Positions 14,159-22,021 of a stretch of 36,076 nucleotides of DNA are shown piece after piece (position 1 is the stretch's first letter; each line of letters opens with the position of its first letter). The notes below the pieces were generated by a model, which was given only the letters and a program-made list of their open reading frames with translations, did not search any database and had not been told where the DNA came from. Both the position numbers and the translations under genes were made by a program. Source of the DNA: Chitinibacter sp. GC72 (GTDB taxonomy: Bacteria; Pseudomonadota; Gammaproteobacteria; Burkholderiales; Chitinibacteraceae); assembly GCF_009760905.1 (NCBI RefSeq), contig NZ_VIRW01000027.1:1-36076 (forward strand). The letters are read 5' to 3'.

Positions 14159-14806
14159 ATGGCTATTATCCAGCTTGGTGCACAGCAATATACTGCCAAT
14201 AATATTTTCTGTGTCGCTCGCAATTATCTGGCGCATGCCAAAGAAATGGGTTCTGTTATTGCTGAGGAGCCGATGTTCTTTATCAAGCCCAATTCCGCCG
14301 TGTTGCAAAGTGGTGAAGCGATTGTCCTGCCATCGTGGTCGCGTGATGTGCACCATGAGCTTGAACTACTGGTTTTGATTGGCCGGGGCGGTAGGCAGAT
14401 TGCCGAGGCCGATGCGCTCAATCATGTGGCTGGCTATGCGCTGGGGCTGGATCTGACCGCGCGTGATGTGCAGGCGCAGGCCAAAAAAGCGGGTAATCCA
14501 TGGACTTTGGCCAAGGGTTTTGACGGTGCCGCGGTGATGACCCGCTTTGTGGCTGCAGAAGGTCTTGATCCGGCGAATCAGGTGTTTACGCTCGCTATTA
14601 ATGGTCAATTGCGTCAGGCTGCCAACACGCAGGACATGGCTTTTTCGGTGGCGCAGCTGATTGCGTGGCTGTCGGGTAAATTTACCCTGCAGCCAGGCGA
14701 TTTGATATATACCGGTACGCCCGAGGGTGTGGGCCCGATTGTGGCTGGAGATGTACTGACGCTCAACTGGCCGGGCCTTGTGCAGGAAAGCTTCGCGGTC
14801 GTCTGA
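14159..14806 (+). CDS. Fumarylacetoacetate hydrolase-family protein
   Basis: A 215-residue FAH-fold enzyme of the short type (FAHD1/YcgM-like acylpyruvate hydrolase or oxaloacetate decarboxylase). Visible features are FCVARNYLAHAKEMG, PMFFIKPNSAVL, the metal-binding HHELELLVLIG (Glu residues that ligate Mg), AGYALGLDLTARDVQ, PWTLAKGFDGAA and the closing GDLIYTGTPEGVGPI. All main metal ligands appear present. The physiological substrate cannot be told from sequence. AAGGGG lies about ten bases before the ATG. The gene follows the CobD-like gene and ends at a strong terminator. Confidence 0.9.
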   Translation: MAIIQLGAQQYTANNIFCVARNYLAHAKEMGSVIAEEPMFFIKPNSAVLQSGEAIVLPSWSRDVHHELELLVLIGRGGRQIAEADALNHVAGYALGLDLTARDVQAQAKKAGNPWTLAKGFDGAAVMTRFVAAEGLDPANQVFTLAINGQLRQAANTQDMAFSVAQLIAWLSGKFTLQPGDLIYTGTPEGVGPIVAGDVLTLNWPGLVQESFAVV

Positions 14807-14828
14807 GTTGGTCTGGTTTGTACTGAAT

Positions 14829-14855
14829 AAAAAACCGCCGGTGTGGCGGTTTTTT
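14829..14855 (+). terminator. Rho-independent terminator after the FAH-family gene
   Basis: Stem AAAACCGCC / GGCGGTTTT (14831-14839, 14845-14853) with loop GGTGT, continuing into six T on the plus strand. It sits 25 bp beyond the stop codon. Confidence 0.9.
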
Positions 14856-14981
14856 GCTGCCCGCGCTATCGCGCATTCTTAAGTTAAGGTGCCCCGTCTT
14901 GTAGCGGAACCGTTTGGCACAGGCCTTGGTGTTGCACTGCGGGCAGAGAAACTTGCCAGCTACCTATTTCAGAATAAGGTT

Positions 14982-15029
14982 GGGTATTGGCTGGGGGGCT
15001 TATCAGCATTGGCCTTCATGGCTATACCC
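14982..15029. repeat. GGGTAT-ended palindromic element, copy A (diverged)
   Basis: Arms 14982-14999 and 15012-15029 surround a 12-base loop. The right arm read on the minus strand (GGGTATAGCCATGAAGGC) closely matches the element inside hsdS (GGTATGGCCATGCAGGC); the left arm is more diverged. The element ends on the first base of the tsaD stop triplet, in the tail-to-tail gap between the FAH-family gene and tsaD. Confidence 0.5.
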
Positions 15030-16054
15030 TAGCTTACCTTATCCAGGCTGGCCAAATCCCAGCGTGGCTGAATCGCAAATGAGCCGGCTGTCTGCTGAAA
15101 TTGCAGGCGTTGAGCACCCGCGTAGGCAATCATTGCGCCATTGTCGGTGCACAGTGCCATCGGTGGATAAAATACTTCCAGTTTGCGTTTTTTTGCCGCG
15201 TCGTCCAGCGCGGCGCGCAATTGACGATTAGCGCCAACCCCGCCGGCAATGACCAGACGTTTCATACCGGTCTGTTTGAGAGCGGCGAGCGATTTTTTGA
15301 CCAGTACTTCAACAATCGCCGCTTGAAAAGCCGCGCAAATATCGGCGCGGGTGGCGTCGTCCAGTGCGGCGTCTTTGCTTTGCTGCGTCACTAAATTAAG
15401 AACGGCGGTTTTTAGTCCGGAAAAACTCATGTCCAGCGTGCCTGAATGCAGCATCGGGCGGGGTAGGGTGAAGCGGCTTGCGTCGCCGGTGTCGGCCAGT
15501 TTTGAAAGCGCCGGTCCGCCCGGGTAACCCAGGCCCAGTAGTTTGGCTGATTTATCAAATGCTTCGCCAGCCGCATCGTCGACCGTTTCGCCGAGCAATT
15601 CATAGTGGCCTACGCCATGCACGGCCATCAGTTGGGTATGTCCGCCGGAAACCAGTAGCGCGACAAAAGGAAATTGTGGCGCCGGATCGGCCAGGCATGG
15701 TGAGAGCAGGTGGCCTTCCAGATGGTGAACGGCAATCGTGGGTTTGTTCAGTGCAAACGCCATGGCATTGGCTACGGAGGCGCCCACCAGCAATGCTCCG
15801 GCAAGGCCGGGGCCTGCAGTGTAGGCAATCGCATCAATATCGGCCAGGTGGCGTTGGGCGTCTTGCAGGCAGGCCGTTGTTAAGGGTAGTACGCGGCGGA
15901 TGTGGTCGCGCGACGCCAGCTCGGGTACAACGCCGCCGTATTCGCTGTGCATAGCGATCTGGGTATGCAGTTGGTGTGCGAGTAAACCGTGCTCGGTATC
16001 GTATAATGCGACCCCTGTTTCGTCGCAAGATGATTCAATTCCCAAAACCAGCAT
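15029..16054 (-). CDS. tsaD: tRNA N6-threonylcarbamoyladenosine transferase TsaD
   Basis: A 341-residue enzyme that transfers the threonylcarbamoyl group to A37 of ANN-decoding tRNAs, working with TsaB, TsaC and TsaE. It opens [19 protein letters not shown], the conserved start. The metal motif is HHLEGH at 110-115. [32 protein letters not shown] and [13 protein letters not shown] are further ATP-fold signatures. The start at 16052-16054 is chosen for the standard N-terminus; 39 further in-frame codons upstream are not conserved in the family. It diverges from rpsU, a gene order also seen in Escherichia coli. Confidence 0.97.
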   Translation of the reverse strand: MLVLGIESSCDETGVALYDTEHGLLAHQLHTQIAMHSEYGGVVPELASRDHIRRVLPLTTACLQDAQRHLADIDAIAYTAGPGLAGALLVGASVANAMAFALNKPTIAVHHLEGHLLSPCLADPAPQFPFVALLVSGGHTQLMAVHGVGHYELLGETVDDAAGEAFDKSAKLLGLGYPGGPALSKLADTGDASRFTLPRPMLHSGTLDMSFSGLKTAVLNLVTQQSKDAALDDATRADICAAFQAAIVEVLVKKSLAALKQTGMKRLVIAGGVGANRQLRAALDDAAKKRKLEVFYPPMALCTDNGAMIAYAGAQRLQFQQTAGSFAIQPRWDLASLDKVS

Positions 16055-16137
16055 GTGTTGCCAACCCGAAGAAGCCACAAAAACAATATGGTAGCTGGCG
16101 TGGACGCAACAATAAAGCACAAGATGGTTTTCTGGCT

Positions 16138-16166
16138 TTGACAAGTGTGGAGAAATTGGGGATAAT
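16138..16166 (+). promoter_or_regulatory. Sigma-70 promoter of the rpsU operon
   Basis: TTGACA (16138-16143) and GATAAT (16161-16166) are separated by 17 bp, a near-consensus promoter. Transcription would start about 16173, leaving a leader of around 57 bases before rpsU. Confidence 0.85.
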
Positions 16167-16229
16167 GCCACCCTTTACTAGTTTCTCTAGCCGTTTTTGG
16201 CTATAGCTTTTTATTACAGGACTCGATTA

Positions 16230-16442
16230 ATGCCTTCAGTTCGCGTTAAAGAAAACGAACCATTCGAAGTAGCAATGCGCCGCTTCAAGCGTTCTGTTGA
16301 AAAAACTGGCCTGCTCACCGAACTTCGTGCTCGCGAGTTCTACGAGAAGCCAACTGCTGAACGTAAACGTAAATTGGCTGCCGCTGTTAAGCGCCAACAC
16401 AAACGTCTGCGTAGCCAGCAATTGCCAGCAAAACTCTACTAA
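16230..16442 (+). CDS. rpsU: 30S ribosomal protein S21
   Basis: A 70-residue, highly basic protein starting [21 protein letters not shown], the S21 signature, with [11 protein letters not shown] and a Lys/Arg-rich C-terminus. S21 takes part in translation initiation on the small subunit. AGGA lies nine bases before the ATG at 16230; an in-frame ATG at 16197 is not used by the family. It is the first gene of the macromolecular synthesis operon. Confidence 0.98.
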   Translation: MPSVRVKENEPFEVAMRRFKRSVEKTGLLTELRAREFYEKPTAERKRKLAAAVKRQHKRLRSQQLPAKLY

Positions 16443-16475
16443 GCTCATCCTTAGTTAAAGCTTGCAGCAATAAGC

Positions 16476-16501
16476 AAAAGGTCGCCATGTGCGACCTTTT
16501 G
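16476..16501 (+). terminator. Terminator/attenuator between rpsU and yqeY
   Basis: A perfect 10-bp stem AAAAGGTCGC / GCGACCTTTT (16476-16485, 16491-16500) with loop CATGT. In E. coli a partial terminator after rpsU lowers dnaG expression relative to S21; the same role is likely here, as no new promoter is obvious before yqeY. Confidence 0.85.
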
Positions 16502-16566
16502 TTGTTTATACCCTTTGTGTTTGCTACTGTTGCACCTCGTTGATGCACGCTAGATTGGAGTCAAAA

Positions 16567-17007
16567 ATGAGTTTGAAAGCGCAAATTACCGCTGATATGA
16601 AAACAGCGATGAAAGAAAAACAGGTTGAGCGTTTGGGTACGATTCGCTTGTTGCTGGCCGCGATGAAGCAGCGCGAAGTGGATGAGCGTATTGAATTGAC
16701 CGATGCTGACGTGGCGGCAATTGTTGAGAAAATGATCAAGCAGCGCAAAGACAGTATTTCGCAATTTGAAGCGGCGCAGCGCCAGGATTTGGCGGACAAG
16801 GAAAAAAGCGAAGTTGAAGTCCTGATGGGCTATATGCCACAACAATTAAGCGCCGAAGAAATTGCTGTATTCCTTGATGATGCGATTGCAACGCATGGCA
16901 GTACGCCAGCGAGCATGGGCAAAATCATGGGTGATCTTAAGCCCAAGCTGGCTGGCCGCGCTGATATGGCTGAGGTCAGCAAGCTGATTAAAGCGCGTCT
17001 GGCTTAA
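16567..17007 (+). CDS. yqeY: GatB/YqeY domain protein
   Basis: A 146-residue protein of the GatB/YqeY family, beginning MSLKAQITADMKTAMKEKQ and containing LRLLLAAMKQREVDER-like helices, EKMIKQRKDSISQFEAA and the C-terminal GKIMGDLKPKLAGRADM motif. The domain resembles the tRNA-binding tail of the GatB amidotransferase subunit. The free-standing protein is commonly encoded between rpsU and dnaG; its exact function is unsettled. The start at 16567 follows TGGAG by about six bases. The next gene begins 3 bp after its stop. Confidence 0.93.
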   Translation: MSLKAQITADMKTAMKEKQVERLGTIRLLLAAMKQREVDERIELTDADVAAIVEKMIKQRKDSISQFEAAQRQDLADKEKSEVEVLMGYMPQQLSAEEIAVFLDDAIATHGSTPASMGKIMGDLKPKLAGRADMAEVSKLIKARLA

Positions 17008-17010
17008 GGC

Positions 17011-17445
17011 GTGACTGTCCGATTGGCTGGGCAGGCAGATTTGCCTGCCTATTTGCGCCTTATGCGCGAATTGAATCCGGAAGATCCAGTCCTGGATCCG
17101 GTGGCTGTCGAGTCGACGTGGGTGCAGCTGCGTTCAGGTTCTTTGGTGTGGGTTAAAGAGCTTGATGGTGTGTTGGTTGCAACGTGCACGCTGCTTGTTG
17201 TGCCCAATTTAAGTCGAAATGCGCGGCCGTATGGGCTGATCGAGAATGTGGTGACTTTGGCTGCCTTTCGTGGGCAGGGTTATGGCCGCGCAGTTTTGCA
17301 AGCAGCTTTGGCTGAGGCCTGGCAGCGCTCTTGCTACAAGGTGATGCTGTCAACGAGTGCGCGTACTGCTGGCGTGGTGGATTTTTATCGCCGATGCGGT
17401 TTTCAAGATGGTGTCAAAATTGGCTTTGTTGCGACTCCGGATTAG
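17011..17445 (+). CDS. GNAT-family N-acetyltransferase
   Basis: A 144-residue acetyltransferase-fold protein starting with GTG. The acetyl-CoA loop is VVTLAAFRGQGYGRAVL (R/QxxGxG/A motif), followed by AWQRSCYKVMLST and FYRRCGFQDG, the usual GNAT C-terminal strand and helix. The substrate is unknown. It lies between yqeY (3-bp gap) and dnaG (4-bp gap), so it is almost certainly cotranscribed with the replication primase; E. coli has no such gene at this position. Base composition does not stand out from its neighbours. Confidence 0.85.
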   Translation: MTVRLAGQADLPAYLRLMRELNPEDPVLDPVAVESTWVQLRSGSLVWVKELDGVLVATCTLLVVPNLSRNARPYGLIENVVTLAAFRGQGYGRAVLQAALAEAWQRSCYKVMLSTSARTAGVVDFYRRCGFQDGVKIGFVATPD

Positions 17446-17449
17446 CTAA

Positions 17450-19384
17450 ATGGCGCGTATTCCAGAGGATTTCATTCAGGATTTGCTCAACCGCGTAGAT
17501 ATTATTGACGTGGTTGAGCGCTATTTGCCGCTCAAAAAAGCGGGCCAGAATTACATGGCCTGCTGCCCGTTTCATAAAGAAAAATCCCCTTCCTTTACTG
17601 TGAGTCAAACCAAGCAGTTTTATCACTGCTTTGGCTGCGGCGCGCACGGCTCGGCCTTGAGTTTTGTGATGGAGCATCAAGCGCTGAGTTTTCCCGATGC
17701 GGTGCGTCAGCTGGCTGAATCGGTGGGCATGCAGGTGCCGGTGGAGGATAGGCCGCAAACTGAAGAGCAGAAAAAAGCCCCCGGTATTTATGATGTGCTA
17801 AAAACGGCATTTGATTTTTACCGTGCGCAGCTCAAAACTGCACCGCAAGCGATTGAATATTTCAAAAAACGCGGTGTCACCGGTAAAACTGCGGCGCGCT
17901 TTGGTTTGGGTTTTGCGCCGGGTGGTGATGAATGGCAGCCTTTGAGGTTGGCGTTTCCAGATTATGACTGGAATAAGGTGCTCGCTGAGGCTGGCTTGGT
18001 GATTGATAAGGAAGACAGTAAGCGTCGCTATGATCGTTTTCGCGATCGGGTGATGTTTCCGATTATGAATCAGCGCAGTCAAATCATTGGTTTTGGCGGG
18101 CGTGTGATGGGGCAGGGCGAGCCGAAATATCTTAATTCGCCAGAAACGCCAGTGTTTGAAAAAGGTCGTGAGCTGTACGGTCTGCCGCAGGCACGCGCAG
18201 CGATTCGTGATCATGGGCGAGTGCTGGTTGCTGAAGGCTATATGGATGTGGTGATGCTGCATCAGCACGGCGTCGAGTACGCGGTGGCCTCGTTGGGGAC
18301 GGCGTGTACGCCCGAGCACATCCGCAAACTACTCAAATTGGCTGACGAAGTGGTGTTTGGCTTTGATGGCGATAAAGCAGGGCGTCGTGCAGCATGGCGG
18401 GCGCTAGAAAACAGCATGCCCGAAGTGCGTGATGGTAAGGAATTGCGCTTTCTATTTTTGCCGGCCGAGCATGATCCTGATTCGTATGTGCAGCAATTTG
18501 GTAAGGCGCAATTTGAGCAGCTGATCGCCCAAGAGGCTTTGCCGTTGTCGCAATATCTGCTTAAAGAGTTGTCGGCTCAGGTTGATCTGACGATGGAAGA
18601 GGGGCGGGCAAAATTATTGCGTTTGACGCAGCCTTATCTTGAACAACTGAGTCTTGCCCCCATCTTGAAACTGATGCTGAGTAAACGTCTGGCCGAGTTA
18701 TGTCAGCTGACCATGGAAGAAATGAGTCTATTGTTATCCGGGGTATCTGCTGCTAAGTCAGCTGGTAATTATTCTGTAGAGCAATACACTGGTGATGTAT
18801 CTGCTGATTTTGCAATGGATAATGCTACTCAGTATGCTGGATTTCAGCGTCAGAGACGATCGTTCCAACAAAAGCCCTGGCAGCCCAAAGGAAGTTATTC
18901 GGGCGGACAGGGGAAACGCTGGCGCAATGATGAGCCGCAGCGAGTACCTTTACCGCCGCGACCACGGCAAGATCCATTGTTGCGGGTATTGCAGCTCATC
19001 CTGTTTCGGCCAGCTTTGCTCGCACACTGCGAGTCTTTAGAAAATGATTGGCCGCAGCAAGGATTTGCCGGGCTGGTGCGGGCTGTATTGCAGTATGTGC
19101 GCACTCAGCCGGAAGTATTGCCACAAGCTTTGCTCGAACATTGGCGCGATGAGCCGCTGTACGCGCGCTTATTGCAAGTGCAGGCAGAATCGCAGGGTAT
19201 GTTTGACCGCTTTGACGAGGCTGAGCTTTTGGCCGAATTGCAAGATACCTTGCAAACAGCGGCGCAAAGTCAGGATCGGAGTTCTACACTGGATCGCAAG
19301 GCGCAGCTGGAATATCGCGACGCCAATGGCGGTTTGACTGACGAGGAGCGCGAGGAGTATTTGGCGCTCTTGCTGCGAAAGTGA
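17450..19384 (+). CDS. dnaG: DNA primase
   Basis: A 644-residue primase that makes RNA primers for replication. The N-terminal zinc-binding domain has the ligand set Cys39, His42, Cys60 and Cys63 (CCPFHKEKSPSF, FYHCFGCGAHG). The RNA polymerase domain follows with YLNSPETPVFEKGRELYGL and the TOPRIM motif VLVAEGYMDVVML plus FGFDGDKAGRRA. A hydrophilic linker (about 440-500, rich in Gln, Ser, Pro and Arg) leads to the C-terminal DnaB helicase-binding domain, which ends in DEEREEYLALLLRK. Length is normal. The gene sits in the conserved rpsU-dnaG-rpoD order. Confidence 0.98.
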   Translation: MARIPEDFIQDLLNRVDIIDVVERYLPLKKAGQNYMACCPFHKEKSPSFTVSQTKQFYHCFGCGAHGSALSFVMEHQALSFPDAVRQLAESVGMQVPVEDRPQTEEQKKAPGIYDVLKTAFDFYRAQLKTAPQAIEYFKKRGVTGKTAARFGLGFAPGGDEWQPLRLAFPDYDWNKVLAEAGLVIDKEDSKRRYDRFRDRVMFPIMNQRSQIIGFGGRVMGQGEPKYLNSPETPVFEKGRELYGLPQARAAIRDHGRVLVAEGYMDVVMLHQHGVEYAVASLGTACTPEHIRKLLKLADEVVFGFDGDKAGRRAAWRALENSMPEVRDGKELRFLFLPAEHDPDSYVQQFGKAQFEQLIAQEALPLSQYLLKELSAQVDLTMEEGRAKLLRLTQPYLEQLSLAPILKLMLSKRLAELCQLTMEEMSLLLSGVSAAKSAGNYSVEQYTGDVSADFAMDNATQYAGFQRQRRSFQQKPWQPKGSYSGGQGKRWRNDEPQRVPLPPRPRQDPLLRVLQLILFRPALLAHCESLENDWPQQGFAGLVRAVLQYVRTQPEVLPQALLEHWRDEPLYARLLQVQAESQGMFDRFDEAELLAELQDTLQTAAQSQDRSSTLDRKAQLEYRDANGGLTDEEREEYLALLLRK

Positions 19385-19408
19385 TGTAGTGATTGTTTTT
19401 GGCAGGAA

Positions 19409-19425
19409 TGGCAAAATTTTTGCCA
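19409..19425. promoter_or_regulatory. Perfect palindrome between dnaG and rpoD
   Basis: TGGCAAAATTTTTGCCA is an 8-bp inverted repeat around one central base, 25 bp after dnaG and 17 bp before the rpoD -35 region. It could be a weak dnaG terminator (short T run) or an operator on the rpoD promoter. No known regulator is recognised. Confidence 0.5.
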
Positions 19426-19441
19426 AACGGACCAGAGCTTC

Positions 19442-19471
19442 GGGACAAGAGTACCCCGGTTCTGGTATAAT
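19442..19471 (+). promoter_or_regulatory. Promoter of rpoD (extended -10 type)
   Basis: A perfect TATAAT at 19466-19471 is preceded by TGG, an extended -10. The -35 is weak (GGGACA at 19442-19447, spacing 18). The start would fall near 19478, about 26 bp before the rpoD ATG, letting rpoD be expressed apart from dnaG. Confidence 0.75.
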
Positions 19472-19503
19472 TTTCGGTTTTGCTAGACACACCAAGTAGA
19501 GTC

Positions 19504-21438
19504 ATGGCAGCAGATAAAAAATACGACAAAGAAAATCCTGAATTGAGCGGCAAATCGGAACCAGAAAAACTGGACCCTGAGGCGCGTAAGGCCAAGTTCA
19601 AAACGCTGATTGTGCTCGGTAAAGAGCGCGGCTACCTTACGTACGCCGAAATCAACGACCACCTCCCAGAAGACATGTTGGATGCCGAGCAAATCGAAGG
19701 CATTATCAGCATGATCTCCAATATGGGCATTCAGGTCTACGATGAAGCACCTGACGCTGAAGACCTGTTGATGTCGGATGCGCCAGCAGCAGTGGCCGAT
19801 GAAGATGCAGCCGAGGAAGCCGAAGCGGCGCTATCATCGGTTGACGCCGAGTTTGGTCGCACCACTGATCCAGTCCGCATGTATATGCGCGAAATGGGTA
19901 CGGTGGAGCTGCTGACTCGCGAAGGCGAAATCGAAATCGCCAAGCGGATCGAAGACGGCTTACGCCATATGATTACCGCCATTTCTGCATGCCCGACGAC
20001 CATTGGCCAGATTATCGATCTTGTTGATCAGGGTTTGAACGATGAAATCCGCATCGACGATGTGATTGATGGCTTTATCGATCCGAACGCCGTTGAGGAA
20101 GAAGAGCAAGAGCCAGATCTACCCGATCCAGATGCAATTGCTGATGAATCGGATGGCGACGAAGACGAAGATGAAGACGACGGTGGTGCTGCTGCAGCCA
20201 GTGCCAATCTTGAGTTACTGAAAACGCAAGCGCGCGAGTGTTTTGAGCGTGTTCGTGATCTTTATACCAAGATGTTAGCAGCTTTGGATAAAGACGGTAC
20301 CAATAGCCCGAAATACCAAGAATACCAACAAGCGATTGCTGCGGAATTCCAGACTATCCGCTTCTCTGCACGCCAAGTTGAATCGCTATGTGATGTGATG
20401 CGTGGCATGGTTGACGATATCCGTACGCACGAGCGCCAGATTATGGATCTGTGTACTCGCCGTGTCGGCATGCCGCGCGAGCACTTTATTAAAGTGTTCC
20501 CGGGTCGTGAAACCGATTTGACGTGGGTGCCGGAAGAAATTGCCGCTGAGCATAGCTATTCCGGCGTGATGTATCGCTATAAGCACGCAATCATGGAAAA
20601 GCAGCAGAAGTTGAACGAGCTGCAAGACGATTCGCGTATCAGTATCAAAGAGCTGAAAGAAATTTCACGCCAAATGAGTACCGGCGAAGCCAAAGCCCGC
20701 CGTGCGAAACGTGAAATGATTGAGGCCAACTTGCGTCTGGTAATTTCGATTGCGAAGAAATACACCAACCGTGGTTTGCAATTCCTTGATTTGATTCAGG
20801 AAGGCAATATCGGCTTGATGAAAGCGGTGGATAAATTCGAATATCGTCGTGGTTACAAGTTCTCGACTTATGCTACTTGGTGGATTCGTCAGGCGATTAC
20901 TCGCTCGATTGCCGACCAGGCGCGCACGATTCGTATTCCGGTGCATATGATCGAAACGATCAACAAAATGAACCGTATCCAACGTCAAATCTTGCAAGAA
21001 ACTGGTTTGGAAGCGACGCCGGAAGAATTGGCTGAACGCATGGAAATGCCGGAAGACAAAATCCGCAAGATCTTGAAAATCGCCAAAGAACCAATTTCGA
21101 TGGAAACGCCGATCGGTGATGACGACGACTCGCACTTGGGCGACTTTATCGAAGACCAGAATAATATGGCCCCAGCTGATGCTGCCGTATACGCTGGCCT
21201 ACGTGAAGCCACCAAGGAAGTGCTCGATACACTGACGCCACGCGAAGCCAAAGTGCTGCGCATGCGTTTCGGTATCGATATGAGTACGGATCATACTTTG
21301 GAAGAAGTGGGCAAGCAATTTGACGTTACGCGCGAGCGTATCCGTCAGATTGAAGCCAAGGCACTGCGTAAGCTGCGTCACCCAACACGTTCAGAAAGAT
21401 TGAAATCTTTCATTGAAAATGCGGCAAGTGAGCAGTAA
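19504..21438 (+). CDS. rpoD: RNA polymerase primary sigma factor RpoD (sigma-70)
   Basis: A 644-residue housekeeping sigma factor. Region 1.1 lies at the N-terminus ([21 protein letters not shown]). Region 1.2 has [22 protein letters not shown] long acidic insertion (about 195-230, many Glu and Asp) separates it from region 2, where [20 protein letters not shown] and [20 protein letters not shown] contact the -10 element. Region 4.2 holds the helix-turn-helix [20 protein letters not shown]. The ATG at 19504 gives the usual start; an in-frame TTG at 19480 is less likely. The gene is the last protein of the block and is followed by a tRNA gene. Confidence 0.98.
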   Translation: MAADKKYDKENPELSGKSEPEKLDPEARKAKFKTLIVLGKERGYLTYAEINDHLPEDMLDAEQIEGIISMISNMGIQVYDEAPDAEDLLMSDAPAAVADEDAAEEAEAALSSVDAEFGRTTDPVRMYMREMGTVELLTREGEIEIAKRIEDGLRHMITAISACPTTIGQIIDLVDQGLNDEIRIDDVIDGFIDPNAVEEEEQEPDLPDPDAIADESDGDEDEDEDDGGAAAASANLELLKTQARECFERVRDLYTKMLAALDKDGTNSPKYQEYQQAIAAEFQTIRFSARQVESLCDVMRGMVDDIRTHERQIMDLCTRRVGMPREHFIKVFPGRETDLTWVPEEIAAEHSYSGVMYRYKHAIMEKQQKLNELQDDSRISIKELKEISRQMSTGEAKARRAKREMIEANLRLVISIAKKYTNRGLQFLDLIQEGNIGLMKAVDKFEYRRGYKFSTYATWWIRQAITRSIADQARTIRIPVHMIETINKMNRIQRQILQETGLEATPEELAERMEMPEDKIRKILKIAKEPISMETPIGDDDDSHLGDFIEDQNNMAPADAAVYAGLREATKEVLDTLTPREAKVLRMRFGIDMSTDHTLEEVGKQFDVTRERIRQIEAKALRKLRHPTRSERLKSFIENAASEQ

Positions 21439-21487
21439 AATAGCGCCTCTTCAGAACTTTGATTAAGTCCAAGTTCAAGCAGATTAC

Positions 21488-21564
21488 GGGCCTATAGCTC
21501 AGTTGGTTAGAGCAGAGGACTCATAATCCTTTGGTCCACGGTTCAAGTCCGTGTGGGCCCACCA
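21488..21564 (+). tRNA. tRNA with CAU anticodon, probably tRNA-Ile2 (lysidine-modified)
   Basis: A 77-base cloverleaf with encoded CCA: acceptor GGGCCTA paired with TGGGCCC, D arm AGCTCAGTTGGTTAGAGCA, anticodon arm AGGA-CTCATAA-TCCT and T arm GTTCAAGTCC. CAU could be elongator Met or Ile2. AATCCTTTGGTCC and TTCAAGTCC resemble E. coli ileX rather than metT, so Ile2 is favoured, but elongator tRNA-Met is the main alternative. Its 3' side faces the accessory island, the usual arrangement for tRNA-targeted integration. Confidence 0.9.
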
Positions 21565-21570
21565 AAAATC

Positions 21571-21602
21571 AAGGACTTAGCTTCGGCTAAGTCCTTTTTT
21601 CT
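21571..21602 (+). terminator. Rho-independent terminator after the tRNA
   Basis: An 11-bp perfect stem AAGGACTTAGC / GCTAAGTCCTT (21571-21581, 21586-21596) closed by a stable TTCG loop and followed by a T run. It begins seven bases after the tRNA CCA end. Confidence 0.95.
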
Positions 21603-21611
21603 TTCCTACTG

Positions 21612-21773
21612 TCAACCAAGTGTCAACCGCGCCAGCGGATTCAAATTTCTAACCTCTTGCAAATGCTCTGGCGACAAGTGCGCATACCGCATTGCCATCT
21701 TCAAGCCGCTATGGCCGAGATCGCGCTGCAGCGTCAAAATATTGCCCCCATTCATCATGAAATGGCTGGCAAT
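21612..21773 (-). pseudogene. C-terminal remnant of a tyrosine-recombinase integrase
   Basis: On the minus strand an open frame of 53 codons reads ASHFMMNGGNILTLQRDLGH, then SGLKMAMRYAHLSPEHLQEV and a stop at 21612-21614. These are the last two catalytic boxes of phage-type integrases: the LGH histidine and the nucleophile tyrosine in MRYAHLSPEHL. The N-terminal domain and the first catalytic Arg box are missing; a stop codon lies just upstream and the frame does not continue as integrase. The fragment's C-terminal end points at the tRNA 48 bp away, as in elements integrated at tRNA 3' ends. It is the scar of a lost or decayed integrative element. Confidence 0.8.
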
Positions 21774-22004
21774 TTATAGCCTGAAATATCGCCTGAGTAA
21801 TCCTTGATCATTTATGATGTCACCCTTGTGTCAGTATGTAGCTTAATCTGATTATTGCTTATGCTCCATTCAAGCGCATCTCAATTGATTGGTCAGATTT
21901 TAATAACTGCAGATTGAGCCTGTTGTTGCACATTTAAGGGAACTGAATGGCTTTGCTTAAAGCATCCGGCTCTCTGTTAGGCGGGATAAAACTGGATACT
22001 GTAT
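21774..22004. other. Upstream region of the restriction-modification locus
   Basis: About 230 bp of AT-richer sequence with no recognisable gene apart from the 24-codon leader frame at 21947. No convincing sigma-70 promoter was found, although hsdR should be transcribed from here. Confidence 0.4.
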
Positions 22005-22021
22005 ATGATGCCAAGCAGTAA
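21947..22021 (+). CDS. Possible 24-residue leader peptide overlapping the hsdR start
   Basis: An ATG at 21947 is preceded by AAGGGA at good spacing and opens a frame of 24 codons (begins MALLKASG, ends YDAKQ) that stops at 22021, 17 bases inside hsdR in another frame. The hsdR ATG itself has no visible ribosome-binding site, so translation of hsdR could be coupled to this leader. The frame is too short to prove coding by itself, and the peptide is not recognised. Confidence 0.35.
   Translation: MALLKASGSLLGGIKLDTVYDAKQ

Noticed and set aside
13486-14356. Long minus-strand frames opposite the CobD-like and FAH-family genes
   Set aside because: His-, Arg- and Gln-rich shadows of two clear plus-strand genes.
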